Of a stretch of DNA of 64,000 bases, positions 9,679 through 17,197 are shown piece by piece. The first letter of the stretch is position 1; the number at the start of each line of letters is the position of its first letter. The stretch comes from Svornostia sp051306365 (GTDB lineage Bacteria > Actinomycetota > Thermoleophilia > Solirubrobacterales > Solirubrobacteraceae): positions 1 through 64,000 of the forward strand of contig JBPPNC010000033.1 of the NCBI GenBank assembly GCA_051306365.1, in the 5' to 3' direction. The notes beneath the pieces were generated by a model. It was given only the letters and a program-made list of their open reading frames with translations. It was not told the DNA's origin and did no database searches. A program made the translations under genes and the position numbers.

Positions 9679-10263
9679 CTAGCTTCGGCGGAGGCCCGCA
9701 GCGACGACGGCCAGCAGCGCGGCCTCCTCGTCGCCGGGGTTCTCGAAGTGATGGGGCAGGTCGGCGTCGAACGTCACGCAGTCTCCGGCGGCGAGCTCGT
9801 GGCGCTCGCCGTCGATCTCCAGGACGATCGTCCCACGCTCGACGAGCGCGATCTCGCGCGCGCCTGGCTCATGGATGGGCGGGTCATCGGTGCCGCCGGT
9901 GGCGATGCCGGGTGCCAGCGTGTGGCGGGACAGCTCGGCGCGCTGGCCGGGCAGCGACGGCGTGAGGATCTCGAAGGCGTGGCCGTGACGTGACGCGCCG
10001 GGCTTGCGGTCGGCCGCGCGGATGATGCTGACGCTGCCGCCCTCGTCGAGACGCAGCAGCTGGCTCAGGCGCAGGTCCAGGCCGTTGGCGATCCGGGCGG
10101 CGACCTGCAGCGTCGGGCTCGTCTCGCCGCGTTCGACCTGGCTCAGCATGGGCGCGCTGACGCCGCTGCGCTCGGCCAGGTCGCGCAGGGAGAGATCCAT
10201 CGCCTCACGCAGCGCGCGGACGCGGGGTCCGATGCGAACGGCGGTCTCCTGCGTGGCGGCCAT
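9679..10263 (-). CDS. XRE-type HTH regulator with C-terminal cupin domain
   Basis: This is a predicted DNA-binding transcription factor of 194 residues. An XRE helix-turn-helix occupies about residues 13-67 (LRDLAERSGVSAPMLSQVERGE). A cupin_2 sensor barrel occupies about residues 110-190 (PPIHEPGAREIALVERGTI, ELAAGDCVTFDADLPHHFENPG), with His residues that could bind a metal or small ligand. Start ATG 10263 follows a TACCGT -10 box by 7 bases, so the mRNA is probably leaderless. A perfect 12-bp palindrome sits just upstream of that box. leuC follows by 22 bases, suggesting it controls itself and the leuCD-SDR-leuB-ilvE genes. The ligand is unknown. Confidence 0.9.
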   Translation of the reverse strand: MAATQETAVRIGPRVRALREAMDLSLRDLAERSGVSAPMLSQVERGETSPTLQVAARIANGLDLRLSQLLRLDEGGSVSIIRAADRKPGASRHGHAFEILTPSLPGQRAELSRHTLAPGIATGGTDDPPIHEPGAREIALVERGTIVLEIDGERHELAAGDCVTFDADLPHHFENPGDEEAALLAVVAAGLRRS

Positions 10264-10270
10264 GCCGCGT

Positions 10271-10290
10271 ACGGTATCACAGACGTCTGT
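10271..10290 (-). promoter_or_regulatory. promoter and palindromic operator of the XRE-cupin/leuCD operon
   Basis: On the minus strand a -10 hexamer TACCGT (10276 to 10271) lies 7 bases before the ATG. The perfect palindrome ACAGACGTCTGT occupies 10279-10290, in the spacer immediately upstream of the -10. A repressor bound there would block RNA polymerase, so this is a good candidate for autoregulation by the XRE-cupin protein. Confidence 0.55.
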
Positions 10291-10480
10291 TATCGCATAC
10301 GCCCGTCCCACGGGCCATCCCGTGTTCCCAGGTGCGGGGCGTTCCAGAAGCCGTGGACGAGCACGATGATGTCTGGCGCGGCATCCGGGGCCCTTCGGGT
10401 GAGATCCAGGGCGACGCGAGCCTGCCTCGGCTCCCACCCGACGCAAATGGACGCCCAAGTCCACGGCACAACCCGGGGTC
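10289..10480 (-). pseudogene. possible remnant of an unknown gene
   Basis: One minus-strand frame with a natural-looking amino-acid pattern runs WEPRQARVALDLTRRAPDAA, then DIIVLVHGFWNAPHLGTRDG, and stops at TAA next to the operator. Neither a start nor an upstream domain can be found before the patatin gene, which lies on the other strand. It resembles the C-terminal end of a hydrolase-like protein, but the family is not recognised. It may be a decayed gene or chance coding. Confidence 0.22.
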
Positions 10481-10489
10481 CCCGCCGGG

Positions 10490-10495
10490 TAGATT
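10490..10495 (+). promoter_or_regulatory. -10 box of the patatin gene
   Basis: TAGATT lies 9 bases before the ATG at 10505, with no Shine-Dalgarno between them, so the transcript is expected to be leaderless or nearly so. Confidence 0.45.
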
Positions 10496-10504
10496 CGCGA
10501 CGGC

Positions 10505-11422
10505 ATGTCCCAGACTCCTGCCTTCGACCTCCCTGACGTCCTCGTGCTCGGCGCCGGCGGGACGCTCGGCATCGCCTGGACCCAGGGGCTGCTGGCCGGG
10601 CTCGAGGACGCCACGGGCATCGACTTCCGGCGCACCGAGTCGCTCATCGGCACCTCGGCGGGCGCGTTTGTGGCAGCGTCGCTCGCCGGTGGACGGCGCC
10701 CCGCGCGGCCGGGCGACCGCGACAAGGCTGCCCCGCTGCCCGTCCCCCGCCGCTCCGCGGCCCGGCGACTGCTCGCCGGGCCGGCGCACTACGCCGCCGC
10801 CCTCGCTGCGCCGTGGGCGACACCGGTGCTGGGCATCACGCGGCCGGGAGGGACCGTCCTTCGCGCCGTCGCGCTGCGCGCGCTCCCTGCGGGTGACAGC
10901 GACCACGCCGACCTGCAGGAACTCGTCCGCCGCCGCGGGGCCCGCTGGGACGGCCGGCTGCGCGTCTGCGCCGTAGAGCGGCGCACCGGCCGGCGCGTGG
11001 TCTTCGGGTCCCCCGGGGCACCGAAGGCCAGCGTGGACGAGGCCGTCGCCGCGTCGTGCACCGTGCCGTGGATCCACCAGCCCGTGTGCATCGGCGGCCG
11101 CGAGTACGTCGACGGCGGCGTCTGGAGCGTCACGAACCTCGACGTTGCGCCGGCCGGTGAGGGCACGCGGGTGCTCTGCCTGAACCCGACGGCAAGCCTG
11201 CAGATCGCGCGCAGGAACCCCTACGCCGCCCTGCGCGCGGCCGCGACCGCCATGACCGGACTCGAGGCGCTGCGGCTGCGCGCCCGGGGAGCGCGGGTCC
11301 ACGTGATCGGTCCGGCGCCGGACGTCGCCCGAGTGATGGGGGGCGACCTCATGGACGAGCGCAGGCGCCCCGCCGTGCTGGCAGGGGCCTACGAGCAGGG
11401 CCTGGGAATCGCCGGAGGCTAG
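10505..11422 (+). CDS. patatin-like phospholipase
   Basis: This is a predicted serine lipid acyl hydrolase of 305 residues. Seen: the oxyanion-hole glycine stretch LGAGGTLGIAW near residue 17, the nucleophile motif GTSAG near residue 50, and the catalytic Asp in YVDGGVWS near residue 204, which together make the patatin Ser-Asp dyad. No signal peptide or membrane segment is evident, so action at the inner face of the membrane or on intracellular lipid is likely. It is alone on the plus strand; its stop overlaps that of the convergent leuA (CTAG). The substrate is unknown. Confidence 0.9.
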   Translation: MSQTPAFDLPDVLVLGAGGTLGIAWTQGLLAGLEDATGIDFRRTESLIGTSAGAFVAASLAGGRRPARPGDRDKAAPLPVPRRSAARRLLAGPAHYAAALAAPWATPVLGITRPGGTVLRAVALRALPAGDSDHADLQELVRRRGARWDGRLRVCAVERRTGRRVVFGSPGAPKASVDEAVAASCTVPWIHQPVCIGGREYVDGGVWSVTNLDVAPAGEGTRVLCLNPTASLQIARRNPYAALRAAATAMTGLEALRLRARGARVHVIGPAPDVARVMGGDLMDERRRPAVLAGAYEQGLGIAGG

Positions 11423-13032
11423 GGCGCGGCGACCGACGCCGTGGCGTCGCTGCCGAGCTTCGCCTTGCGCTGAGCCATCGAGATCGCGCGCAGGAACGCG
11501 ATGCCGGACGCCTCGATGATGTCCGTCGCGAGCGCCTGCCCCGCGCCGGTCACCCGCTCTCCCGTCGCGACCCCGGGAAGGTTCGAGCTCACCGCGCTGT
11601 CAGCCGCCCCGAGTTCGACGACGACGCTGACCTCGCCGAGCGCGTCCTGACCACCCGTCACCGCGTCGACGCGGAATTCGCGCAGGCGAGCGTCGACTGC
11701 GATGGCCGCACCGACCGCGTGGAACATCGCGTCGACTGGACCGTCACCGGTGAACGACCCCGTGGCCAGCTCGCCTTCGGGCAGGCGGACCTCGACGCGG
11801 GCATGCGGCGGGCGGCCCGACGAATCCTCGATCTGGAAGCTCACGAGCTCGTAGTCGGTGAGCTCCTCGCGCAGCTCATCGGTGACGAGCGCCTCCAGGT
11901 CCATCGCCGTAACCTGCTTCTTCTTGTCGGCGATGTCCTTGAACCGCTCGAAGGCGGTCTTCAGCGCCTGGCCGTCGACGCTGTAGCCGAGTTCCTCCAG
12001 CGCCTGCTTCAGCGCGTGGCGGCCGGAGTGCTTGCCGAGCACCAGCTGGTTGGTCGCCAGTCCCACCGTGCGGGCGTCCATGATCTCGTAGGTCGTGCGT
12101 TCCTTCAGGACTCCGTCCTGATGGATGCCCGACTCGTGGGCGAACGCGTTGCGGCCGATGATCGCCTTGTTCGGCTGGACCGGGTAGCCGGTCAGCCGCG
12201 ACACGAGGCGCGAGCTCCGCGCGATCTCCGTCGTGACCGCGTTGGTGTGCAGGCCGATCGCCTCGCCGCGGACCTGCAGGAGCATCACGATCTCCTCGAG
12301 CGCCGCATTGCCCGCGCGCTCGCCGATCCCGTTGATCGCGCACTCAACCTGGCGCGCGCCGGCCTGCACGCCCGCGAACGAGTTCGCGACGGCGAGGCCG
12401 AGGTCGTCATGGCAGTGCACGGACAGGGTGATGTCGCGGAGCCCCGGCGTGAGCTCGTACAGGCGCGTCAGGAACGCCGCGTACTCCGTCGGCATCGTGT
12501 AGCCCACGGTGTCCGGGATGTTGATCGTCGTAGCGCCCTCGTCGAGCGCGATCTGGAGCACCTCGGCCGTGTACTCGACGTCCGCGCGCGTGGCGTCCAT
12601 CGGGGAGAACTCGACGTCCTCGCAGAGCGATCGTGCGTGCGCGACCGCCGCGCGAGCCTGGCCCTTGACGTCTTCGCGCGTGGACTGCAGCTGATGCTCG
12701 ATGTGGATGTCCGACGTCGAGATGAACGTGTGGATCCGCGGCCGTTCGGAGTCGCGGATCGCTTCCCACGCACGTTCGATGTCGGGGGCCTGCGCTCGAG
12801 CGAGCGCGCAGATGACCGGGCCGTGGACCTCGCGTGCGATGCCGCGGACGGCCTCGAAGTCGCCGGGCGAGGAGATCGGGAAGCCGGCCTCGATGATGTC
12901 CACGCCGAGGCGCGCGAGCTGCTGGGCGATCTCGAGCTTCTCGGCCGCGTTCAGCGAGATGCCGGGCGACTGCTCGCCATCGCGCAGCGTGGTGTCGAAG
13001 ATGCGTACTCGGTCGGGCTCAGTGGTCGGCAT
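11419..13032 (-). CDS. leuA: 2-isopropylmalate synthase
   Basis: This catalyses the first committed step of leucine synthesis, 2-oxoisovalerate plus acetyl-CoA. The 537-residue protein has FDTTLRDGEQSPGISL at the N-terminus, HCHDDLGLAVANS as metal site, NGIGERAGNAALEE, the GRNAFAHESGIHQDG block and a C-terminal regulatory LeuA_dimer domain that normally senses leucine. It stands apart from leuCDB, with its own leader peptide and hairpins (13079-13160), so its regulation is separate from that of the leuCD operon. The ATG is preceded by AGGAGA. Confidence 0.97.
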   Translation of the reverse strand: MPTTEPDRVRIFDTTLRDGEQSPGISLNAAEKLEIAQQLARLGVDIIEAGFPISSPGDFEAVRGIAREVHGPVICALARAQAPDIERAWEAIRDSERPRIHTFISTSDIHIEHQLQSTREDVKGQARAAVAHARSLCEDVEFSPMDATRADVEYTAEVLQIALDEGATTINIPDTVGYTMPTEYAAFLTRLYELTPGLRDITLSVHCHDDLGLAVANSFAGVQAGARQVECAINGIGERAGNAALEEIVMLLQVRGEAIGLHTNAVTTEIARSSRLVSRLTGYPVQPNKAIIGRNAFAHESGIHQDGVLKERTTYEIMDARTVGLATNQLVLGKHSGRHALKQALEELGYSVDGQALKTAFERFKDIADKKKQVTAMDLEALVTDELREELTDYELVSFQIEDSSGRPPHARVEVRLPEGELATGSFTGDGPVDAMFHAVGAAIAVDARLREFRVDAVTGGQDALGEVSVVVELGAADSAVSSNLPGVATGERVTGAGQALATDIIEASGIAFLRAISMAQRKAKLGSDATASVAAP

Positions 13033-13078
13033 GGATTCTCCTGAACGTGGTGCGGAACTCGGTCTCCTGGGTCATGGT

Positions 13079-13124
13079 CTGCGGCAAGGCGGCCGCCACG
13101 CAGTATCTCCCCCTAGCGGGGGAG
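13079..13124 (-). promoter_or_regulatory. leuA attenuator: two hairpins after the leader peptide
   Basis: Hairpin 1 (13124-13107) pairs CTCCCCC with GGGGGAG around a 4-base loop. Its 5' arm contains the last leucine codon and its loop lies in the stop codon of the leader peptide. Hairpin 2 (13103-13079) has CTGCG/CGCAG ends around a GGCGGCCGCC palindrome. A ribosome stalled on the Leu codons would cover the 5' arm of hairpin 1 and change folding downstream, which is the logic of amino acid attenuation. Which form is the terminator cannot be decided by eye. Confidence 0.65.
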
Positions 13125-13160
13125 AAGCAGGAGAAGTCGGAGCTCGGCAGAGAACGACAT
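13113..13160 (-). CDS. leucine attenuation leader peptide of leuA
   Basis: This short open frame, ATG at 13160 to TAG at 13113, encodes MSFSAELRLLLLLPR. Five consecutive leucine codons (CTT CTC CTG CTT CTC) follow an earlier single Leu codon, which is extreme for 15 residues. It lies 80 bases upstream of leuA on the same strand and its end is folded into a GC-rich hairpin. This is the pattern of a leader peptide that measures charged tRNA-Leu. A TACGCT -10 box at 13176-13171 lies 10 bases before the ATG, so the leader mRNA is probably leaderless or nearly so. It could be called leuL by function. Confidence 0.75.
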   Translation of the reverse strand: MSFSAELRLLLLLPR

Positions 13161-13170
13161 GCGCAGAGGG

Positions 13171-13176
13171 AGCGTA
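13171..13176 (-). promoter_or_regulatory. -10 box of the leuA leader transcript
   Basis: TACGCT on the minus strand lies 10 bases before the leader peptide ATG. A poor -35 candidate TAGACC is found 15 bases further upstream. Confidence 0.4.
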
Positions 13177-13199
13177 GCACCGGACGGGGCGGGTCTACG

Positions 13200-13480
13200 A
13201 GCGCCCGATCGACGACGGAAGGCCCCGGCGGAGGTGTCTCCGCCGGTGAGGACGACGAGCTCGTCCAGCGGCTGACCGTCGTCGTCCTTGCCGGCACCGC
13301 GAACGCCGCCAGGAGGTACCTGCCAGGGAGGATCGCCCGGCCCGAGCGGCTTCCAGGCGGCTGCAACCCGTTTCGCGCCGGGGTTGGACCGTATGGACAG
13401 GACCCGGCGCCCAGCTTGCGCGGCAGGGCGATATCGAGGTCCGCCCGGGAAGGTGAGGCTTCACGAAATGCCGGTCCGGC
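13200..13480 (-). pseudogene. possible remnant of a secreted-protein C-terminus
   Basis: In one minus-strand frame the pieces DLDIALPRKLGAGS and GRAILPGRYLLAAFAV appear; then a different frame continues with GKDDDGQPLDELVVLT. Such LPRKLxxG and LxPGRYxL patterns recur at the C-terminal end of secreted beta-sandwich proteins in this kind of genome. No start and no intact reading frame exists. A perfect 9-bp hairpin (13223-13244) lies in the end of the frame. I read it as a decayed gene with at least one frameshift; pure chance is possible. The rest of the gap between leuA's leader and 13528 shows nothing else. Confidence 0.3.
13223..13244. terminator. perfect hairpin in the leuA-amidotransferase gap
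   Basis: CCGGCGGAG and CTCCGCCGG pair over 9 bp around the loop GTGT. There is no T-run on either side. It may be a terminator left from the decayed gene or a bidirectional insulator between the divergent leuA and amidotransferase promoters. Confidence 0.4.
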
Positions 13481-13527
13481 CGATGAACCGAGAAGCCCTC
13501 CGAAGCCCCGAGTACGGTCCCATTCGC

Positions 13528-14313
13528 ATGAAGAGCCATGGCCAGGCCCCGCGGCCGCTCATCGGCCTCACCACGTCAGAGCTGCGCCGACCCGAGCGCG
13601 TGAAGCACCTCGCGCAGAGCGAGCCCGCTGAGGTCGAACTGGCCCTGAACCTCACGTACCCGGCCGCGATCGAGCGCGCGGGCGGCGTACCGGTGATCGT
13701 GCCGCCGCTGCAGCCCGGCGCCATTCGCTCGCTGCTGTCCGGCCTCGACGGGCTCGTGCTGACCGGCGGCCCCGACCTGCACCCATCGGTCTACGGCGCC
13801 GAACCGCACGAGAAGCTCGGGCCGACCGAGCAGGAGATCGACGTCTTCGAGCTGGCGCTCATCGCGGCGGCGCAGCACGAAGGGCTGCCCGTCCTGTGCA
13901 TCTGTCGCGGCATGCAGGCGCTGAACGTCGCGCGCGGCGGCACGCTCGTGCAGGATCTGCCGACCGACCGGCCCAGTGACATCGAGCATCGCCAGACCGT
14001 CCCGGGCCGGGTCCCGACCCATCACGTGTCCCTGCGACGCGACAGCGCCGTCGCAGAACTCCTGGGCCGCGACGAGCTCGAGGTCAACAGCTTCCATCAC
14101 CAGGCCCTCGCCACGCTCGGACGCGATCTGCGCGTGGTCGGCGAGGCCCCCGACGGCGTGATCGAGGCGGTCGAGGCCACCGACGGGCAGTTCATCGTCG
14201 GCGTGCAGTGGCACGCCGAGAGCCTGGTCGATAGCGCGGAGCAGTGCACGCTGATCTCGGCGTTCATCGACGCCGCCGCCCAAGGGCGCGGGCGCCGGGC
14301 CATCGCGGCGTGA
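13528..14313 (+). CDS. class I glutamine amidotransferase-like hydrolase (peptidase C26, PuuD-like)
   Basis: This is a predicted gamma-glutamyl hydrolase of 261 residues. Seen: LVLTGGPDLHPSVYG, the nucleophile Cys in VLCICRGMQALNVARGG near residue 126, VNSFHHQAL and the His-Glu pair in GVQWHAES. This matches gamma-glutamyl-GABA hydrolase and related C26 enzymes. The start ATG 13528 follows a TACGGT box by 9 bases; longer frames include the non-coding gap. The next gene on the strand is a glutamate-cysteine-ligase-like enzyme 52 bases away, which would form gamma-glutamyl amides that this enzyme could hydrolyse. That link is an inference. The real substrate is unknown. Confidence 0.88.
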   Translation: MKSHGQAPRPLIGLTTSELRRPERVKHLAQSEPAEVELALNLTYPAAIERAGGVPVIVPPLQPGAIRSLLSGLDGLVLTGGPDLHPSVYGAEPHEKLGPTEQEIDVFELALIAAAQHEGLPVLCICRGMQALNVARGGTLVQDLPTDRPSDIEHRQTVPGRVPTHHVSLRRDSAVAELLGRDELEVNSFHHQALATLGRDLRVVGEAPDGVIEAVEATDGQFIVGVQWHAESLVDSAEQCTLISAFIDAAAQGRGRRAIAA

Positions 14314-14352
14314 ATCCGCCGGTTTCCGGTCGGGGAGACATGACTCGGCCGG

Positions 14353-14358
14353 TAGATT
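14353..14358 (+). promoter_or_regulatory. -10 box of the carboxylate-amine ligase gene
   Basis: TAGATT, preceded by GG, lies exactly 7 bases before the ATG at 14366. This places the transcription start at or next to the start codon. Confidence 0.5.
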
Positions 14359-14365
14359 CCTCGTC

Positions 14366-15508
14366 ATGACCGAATGGGCCGAATGGCGCAGTGATCCCGC
14401 GAATCCGGCCTACACCCTCGGCGTCGAAGAGGAGGTCATGCTCGTCGACCCCAACGGATGGTCGCTCGCCCAGGCCATCGCCGACGTCCTCCGTGCGCTC
14501 CCGCCGGAGCTCGCCGAGCACGTGTCGTCCGAGACGCACTCGGCGGCCGTCGAGCTCGGCACCGGCGTGCACGCCACCGTGTCCGGCGCGCTCGAGGAGC
14601 TCGTCGGCCTCCGGCGCGGCCTGGCGGATGTCCTGAGCGACATCGGGATCGCCGCCGCCGTGGCCGGCACCCATCCCTTCGCGGTCTGGCAGGAGATGGT
14701 CGTCACCGACCGCGCGCGCCATCAGCTCGTCTTCGGCTCGATGCGCGAGCTGGCCCGCCGCGAGCCGACCTTTGCGTTGCACGTCCACGTCGGCATCCAC
14801 GATCCGGATCGGGCGATCCGGACGTTCAACAACATGCGCGCGCACCTCCCGGTGCTGCTGGCGCTGTCGGCGAACTCGCCGTTCTGGCAGGGCCGCGACA
14901 CCGGCCTGGCCTCCGCGCGCACGCCGCTGTTCCAGGCCTTCCCGCGCGTGGGCATCCCGCGCCCGTTCCATCACTACGACGAGTACGTCGGCGCGATCGA
15001 CCAGCTCATCCGCTGCGAGGCGTTCCCGGACCCGACGTTCCTGTGGTGGGACGTCCGGCTCCAGCCCCGCATCGGCACGGTGGAGATCCGGATCATGGAC
15101 GCCCAGTCGACGACGACGGCGACCCGCGCGCTCGTCGCGTTCGTCCAGTCCCTCACCCGGCTCGAGGCCGAGGAGGGCTGGGCCGACCAGCGTCTCGTGC
15201 ACGCGCCCGAGGCGCTCGACGAGAACCGCTTTCTCGCCGCCCGCGACGGTACCGGGGTGGCGCTGCTCGACCTGTCGGTCGGCGGGCGGGTCAGCCTCCG
15301 TGAGCGCGTCGACAAGATGATGCAGGCGTGCCGCCCGCACGCCCAGGACCTCGGGTGCGAGGACGACCTCGACCTCGTTCCGATCCTGCTGAGCGACGCC
15401 AGCGCGCCTCGTCAGCGCCGGCTGGCCGCCGAGGCCGGCGGACTCCCGGGGCTCGTCGAGAAGCTCGCGGCGGACTTCACCCGCGTGAAGTCCGCCGAGC
15501 CGGCGTAG
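14366..15508 (+). CDS. carboxylate-amine ligase, YbdK-type (glutamate-cysteine ligase family 2)
   Basis: This ATP-dependent ligase joins the gamma-carboxylate of glutamate to an amine, as in E. coli YbdK, which has weak glutamate-cysteine ligase activity. The 380-residue protein opens with the family motif YTLGVEEEVML and has SSETHSAAVELGTG, HVHVGIHDP and a TVEIRIMDAQ block that contributes metal and ATP binding. It is probably leaderless (see promoter). The 3' end of the gene itself forms a perfect hairpin. It may work with the amidotransferase before it, or serve a thiol such as ergothioneine or mycothiol; the sequence does not choose. Confidence 0.9.
   Translation: MTEWAEWRSDPANPAYTLGVEEEVMLVDPNGWSLAQAIADVLRALPPELAEHVSSETHSAAVELGTGVHATVSGALEELVGLRRGLADVLSDIGIAAAVAGTHPFAVWQEMVVTDRARHQLVFGSMRELARREPTFALHVHVGIHDPDRAIRTFNNMRAHLPVLLALSANSPFWQGRDTGLASARTPLFQAFPRVGIPRPFHHYDEYVGAIDQLIRCEAFPDPTFLWWDVRLQPRIGTVEIRIMDAQSTTTATRALVAFVQSLTRLEAEEGWADQRLVHAPEALDENRFLAARDGTGVALLDLSVGGRVSLRERVDKMMQACRPHAQDLGCEDDLDLVPILLSDASAPRQRRLAAEAGGLPGLVEKLAADFTRVKSAEPA
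15471..15496. terminator. hairpin embedded in the 3' end of the carboxylate-amine ligase gene
   Basis: GCGGACTTCAC and GTGAAGTCCGC pair over 11 bp with loop CCGC, ending 10 bases before the stop codon's first base. The element therefore encodes protein (ADFTRVKSA) and probably terminates transcription of both converging genes. Confidence 0.55.
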
Positions 15509-15595
15509 CCGCTACGGCGTGAAGAGTTGACCATGCGCGTGAAGGACGAGCGGACCCTGCGCGGCGCGCGCATGAACCGACACAGTTCCGGGCAG

Positions 15596-17197
15596 TCAGT
15601 CCAGTGCGACGCTCCGTCCCGCGACGAAGCCGTCCGACGCGAGGATCTGACCCAGCACGTCGTCGGGCACCGGCACGTCGGTCGTGACGATCATGACCGC
15701 GTGCTCGTCGTCGGGCTTCTCGTCGCGCTGGTGACCGACGGCCGCGCTGATCACGTTGATCCCGGCCTCGCCGAGCGCCGTGCCGACCTTGCCGATCATG
15801 CCCGGCAGGTCGCGGTAGTACAGCAGCGTGATGTGGCCCTCGAGCTGCAGGTTGAACCGCTGGTCCCACGCCTCGAGGAGGTGCGGGCGGTTCTGGTGGC
15901 CGAGCGTCGTGCCGACGACCCGCGCGCGCTTGTCGCCCGCCACGGCGGTCACCCGCACGAGGTCGGTGAAGTCACGCGCGTGCGGATTCGTCGTCTCGAC
16001 GACCTCGATGCCGCGCTCCTTGGCGATGCCCGGGACATTGACCGCGTTGAGGTCCTCCTCGGTGCGTCCGCTCAGGGCGCCCAGCAGGACGTTGATGCCC
16101 AGCGGGCGAACGTCGCGCTCGGCGATGCGGCCGAGGAACTCGACCTCGAACCGGTCGACGGACGACCCTTCGACGAGACCCATCGCCAGCTTGCCGAGCG
16201 ACCGGCACAGCGGCAGGAACGGCCCGAGGACGGCCATGTCCTCGCTGGGGATCGACGGAATGTTCACCGCGGTGCTGACGCTCTCGCCCCTCAGCGCGGC
16301 GATGACCTGCTCAGCGGCCTGGTAGCCCGCCCGGTCGGTCGCCTCCGCCGTCGACGCGCCGAGGTGCGGCGTGACCACGACGTTGGGGTAGCCGAACAGC
16401 GGGTAGTCGGTGATCGGCTCACTCGGGAAGACATCGAGCGCGGCGCCGGCGACCTTGCCGCTGTCCAGCGCGGCCTTCAGGTCGTCGTCATTGATGAGCG
16501 GCCCGCGCGCGACGTTGAGGATGCGCACGCCGTCCTTCATCTTCGCGAACGCCTCGGCGTCGAGCCAGCCAGCGGTCTCCGGCGTCTTCGGCAGGTGGAC
16601 GGTGATGAAGTCCGCGACGGCGTAGACGTCGTCGCTGCTCTCGGCCTTCTCGACGCCGAGGTCGCGGTAGCGCTCGGCCCCGACGTACGGGTCGTACGCG
16701 ACGACCTTCATATCGAAGCCCTTCGCGCGCTGGGCGACGAGCTGGCCGATGCGGCCGAACCCCAGGATGCCGAGCGTCTTGTCCATGACCTCGACGCCCG
16801 AGTACTTGCTGCGGTCCCAGCGGCCCGCGACCAGCGAGGCGTGCGCCTGCGGGATGTTGCGGGCCATCGCCAGCAGCAGCGCCATTGTGTGCTCGGCGGC
16901 CGTGACGACGTTGGACTGCGGCGCGTTGGCGACGACGATGCCGCGCTTGGTCGCGGCGGGCACGTCGACGTTGTCGACCCCGACGCCCGCACGGCCGATG
17001 GCCTTGAGCTTCGTGGCTTTCTCCATGAGCTCGGGCGTGACCGTGGTCGCCGAGCGGATGAGCAGGCCCTCATAATCACCGATGCGCTGCTCGAGCTCGG
17101 CCTGATCCCAGTCGACGCCGAGGTCGACCTCGAACCCGGCGTCGTGCAGGAGCTGCACGCCTGAATCGCCGATCTTCTCCTTGACGAGAACCTTCAT
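15596..17197 (-). CDS. serA: D-3-phosphoglycerate dehydrogenase
   Basis: This oxidises 3-phosphoglycerate to 3-phosphohydroxypyruvate with NAD, the first step of serine synthesis. The 533-residue, four-domain form typical of actinobacteria is seen: substrate domain, Rossmann domain (LGILGFGRIGQLVAQ), catalytic His in TPHLGASTAEA, an allosteric substrate-binding domain, and a C-terminal ACT domain (LLYYRDLPGMIGKVGTALGE) that binds serine for feedback inhibition. The ATG at 17197 shares one base with the serC stop (TGATG), so translation is coupled. Gene order is serC then serA behind a riboswitch. Confidence 0.97.
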   Translation of the reverse strand: MKVLVKEKIGDSGVQLLHDAGFEVDLGVDWDQAELEQRIGDYEGLLIRSATTVTPELMEKATKLKAIGRAGVGVDNVDVPAATKRGIVVANAPQSNVVTAAEHTMALLLAMARNIPQAHASLVAGRWDRSKYSGVEVMDKTLGILGFGRIGQLVAQRAKGFDMKVVAYDPYVGAERYRDLGVEKAESSDDVYAVADFITVHLPKTPETAGWLDAEAFAKMKDGVRILNVARGPLINDDDLKAALDSGKVAGAALDVFPSEPITDYPLFGYPNVVVTPHLGASTAEATDRAGYQAAEQVIAALRGESVSTAVNIPSIPSEDMAVLGPFLPLCRSLGKLAMGLVEGSSVDRFEVEFLGRIAERDVRPLGINVLLGALSGRTEEDLNAVNVPGIAKERGIEVVETTNPHARDFTDLVRVTAVAGDKRARVVGTTLGHQNRPHLLEAWDQRFNLQLEGHITLLYYRDLPGMIGKVGTALGEAGINVISAAVGHQRDEKPDDEHAVMIVTTDVPVPDDVLGQILASDGFVAGRSVALD

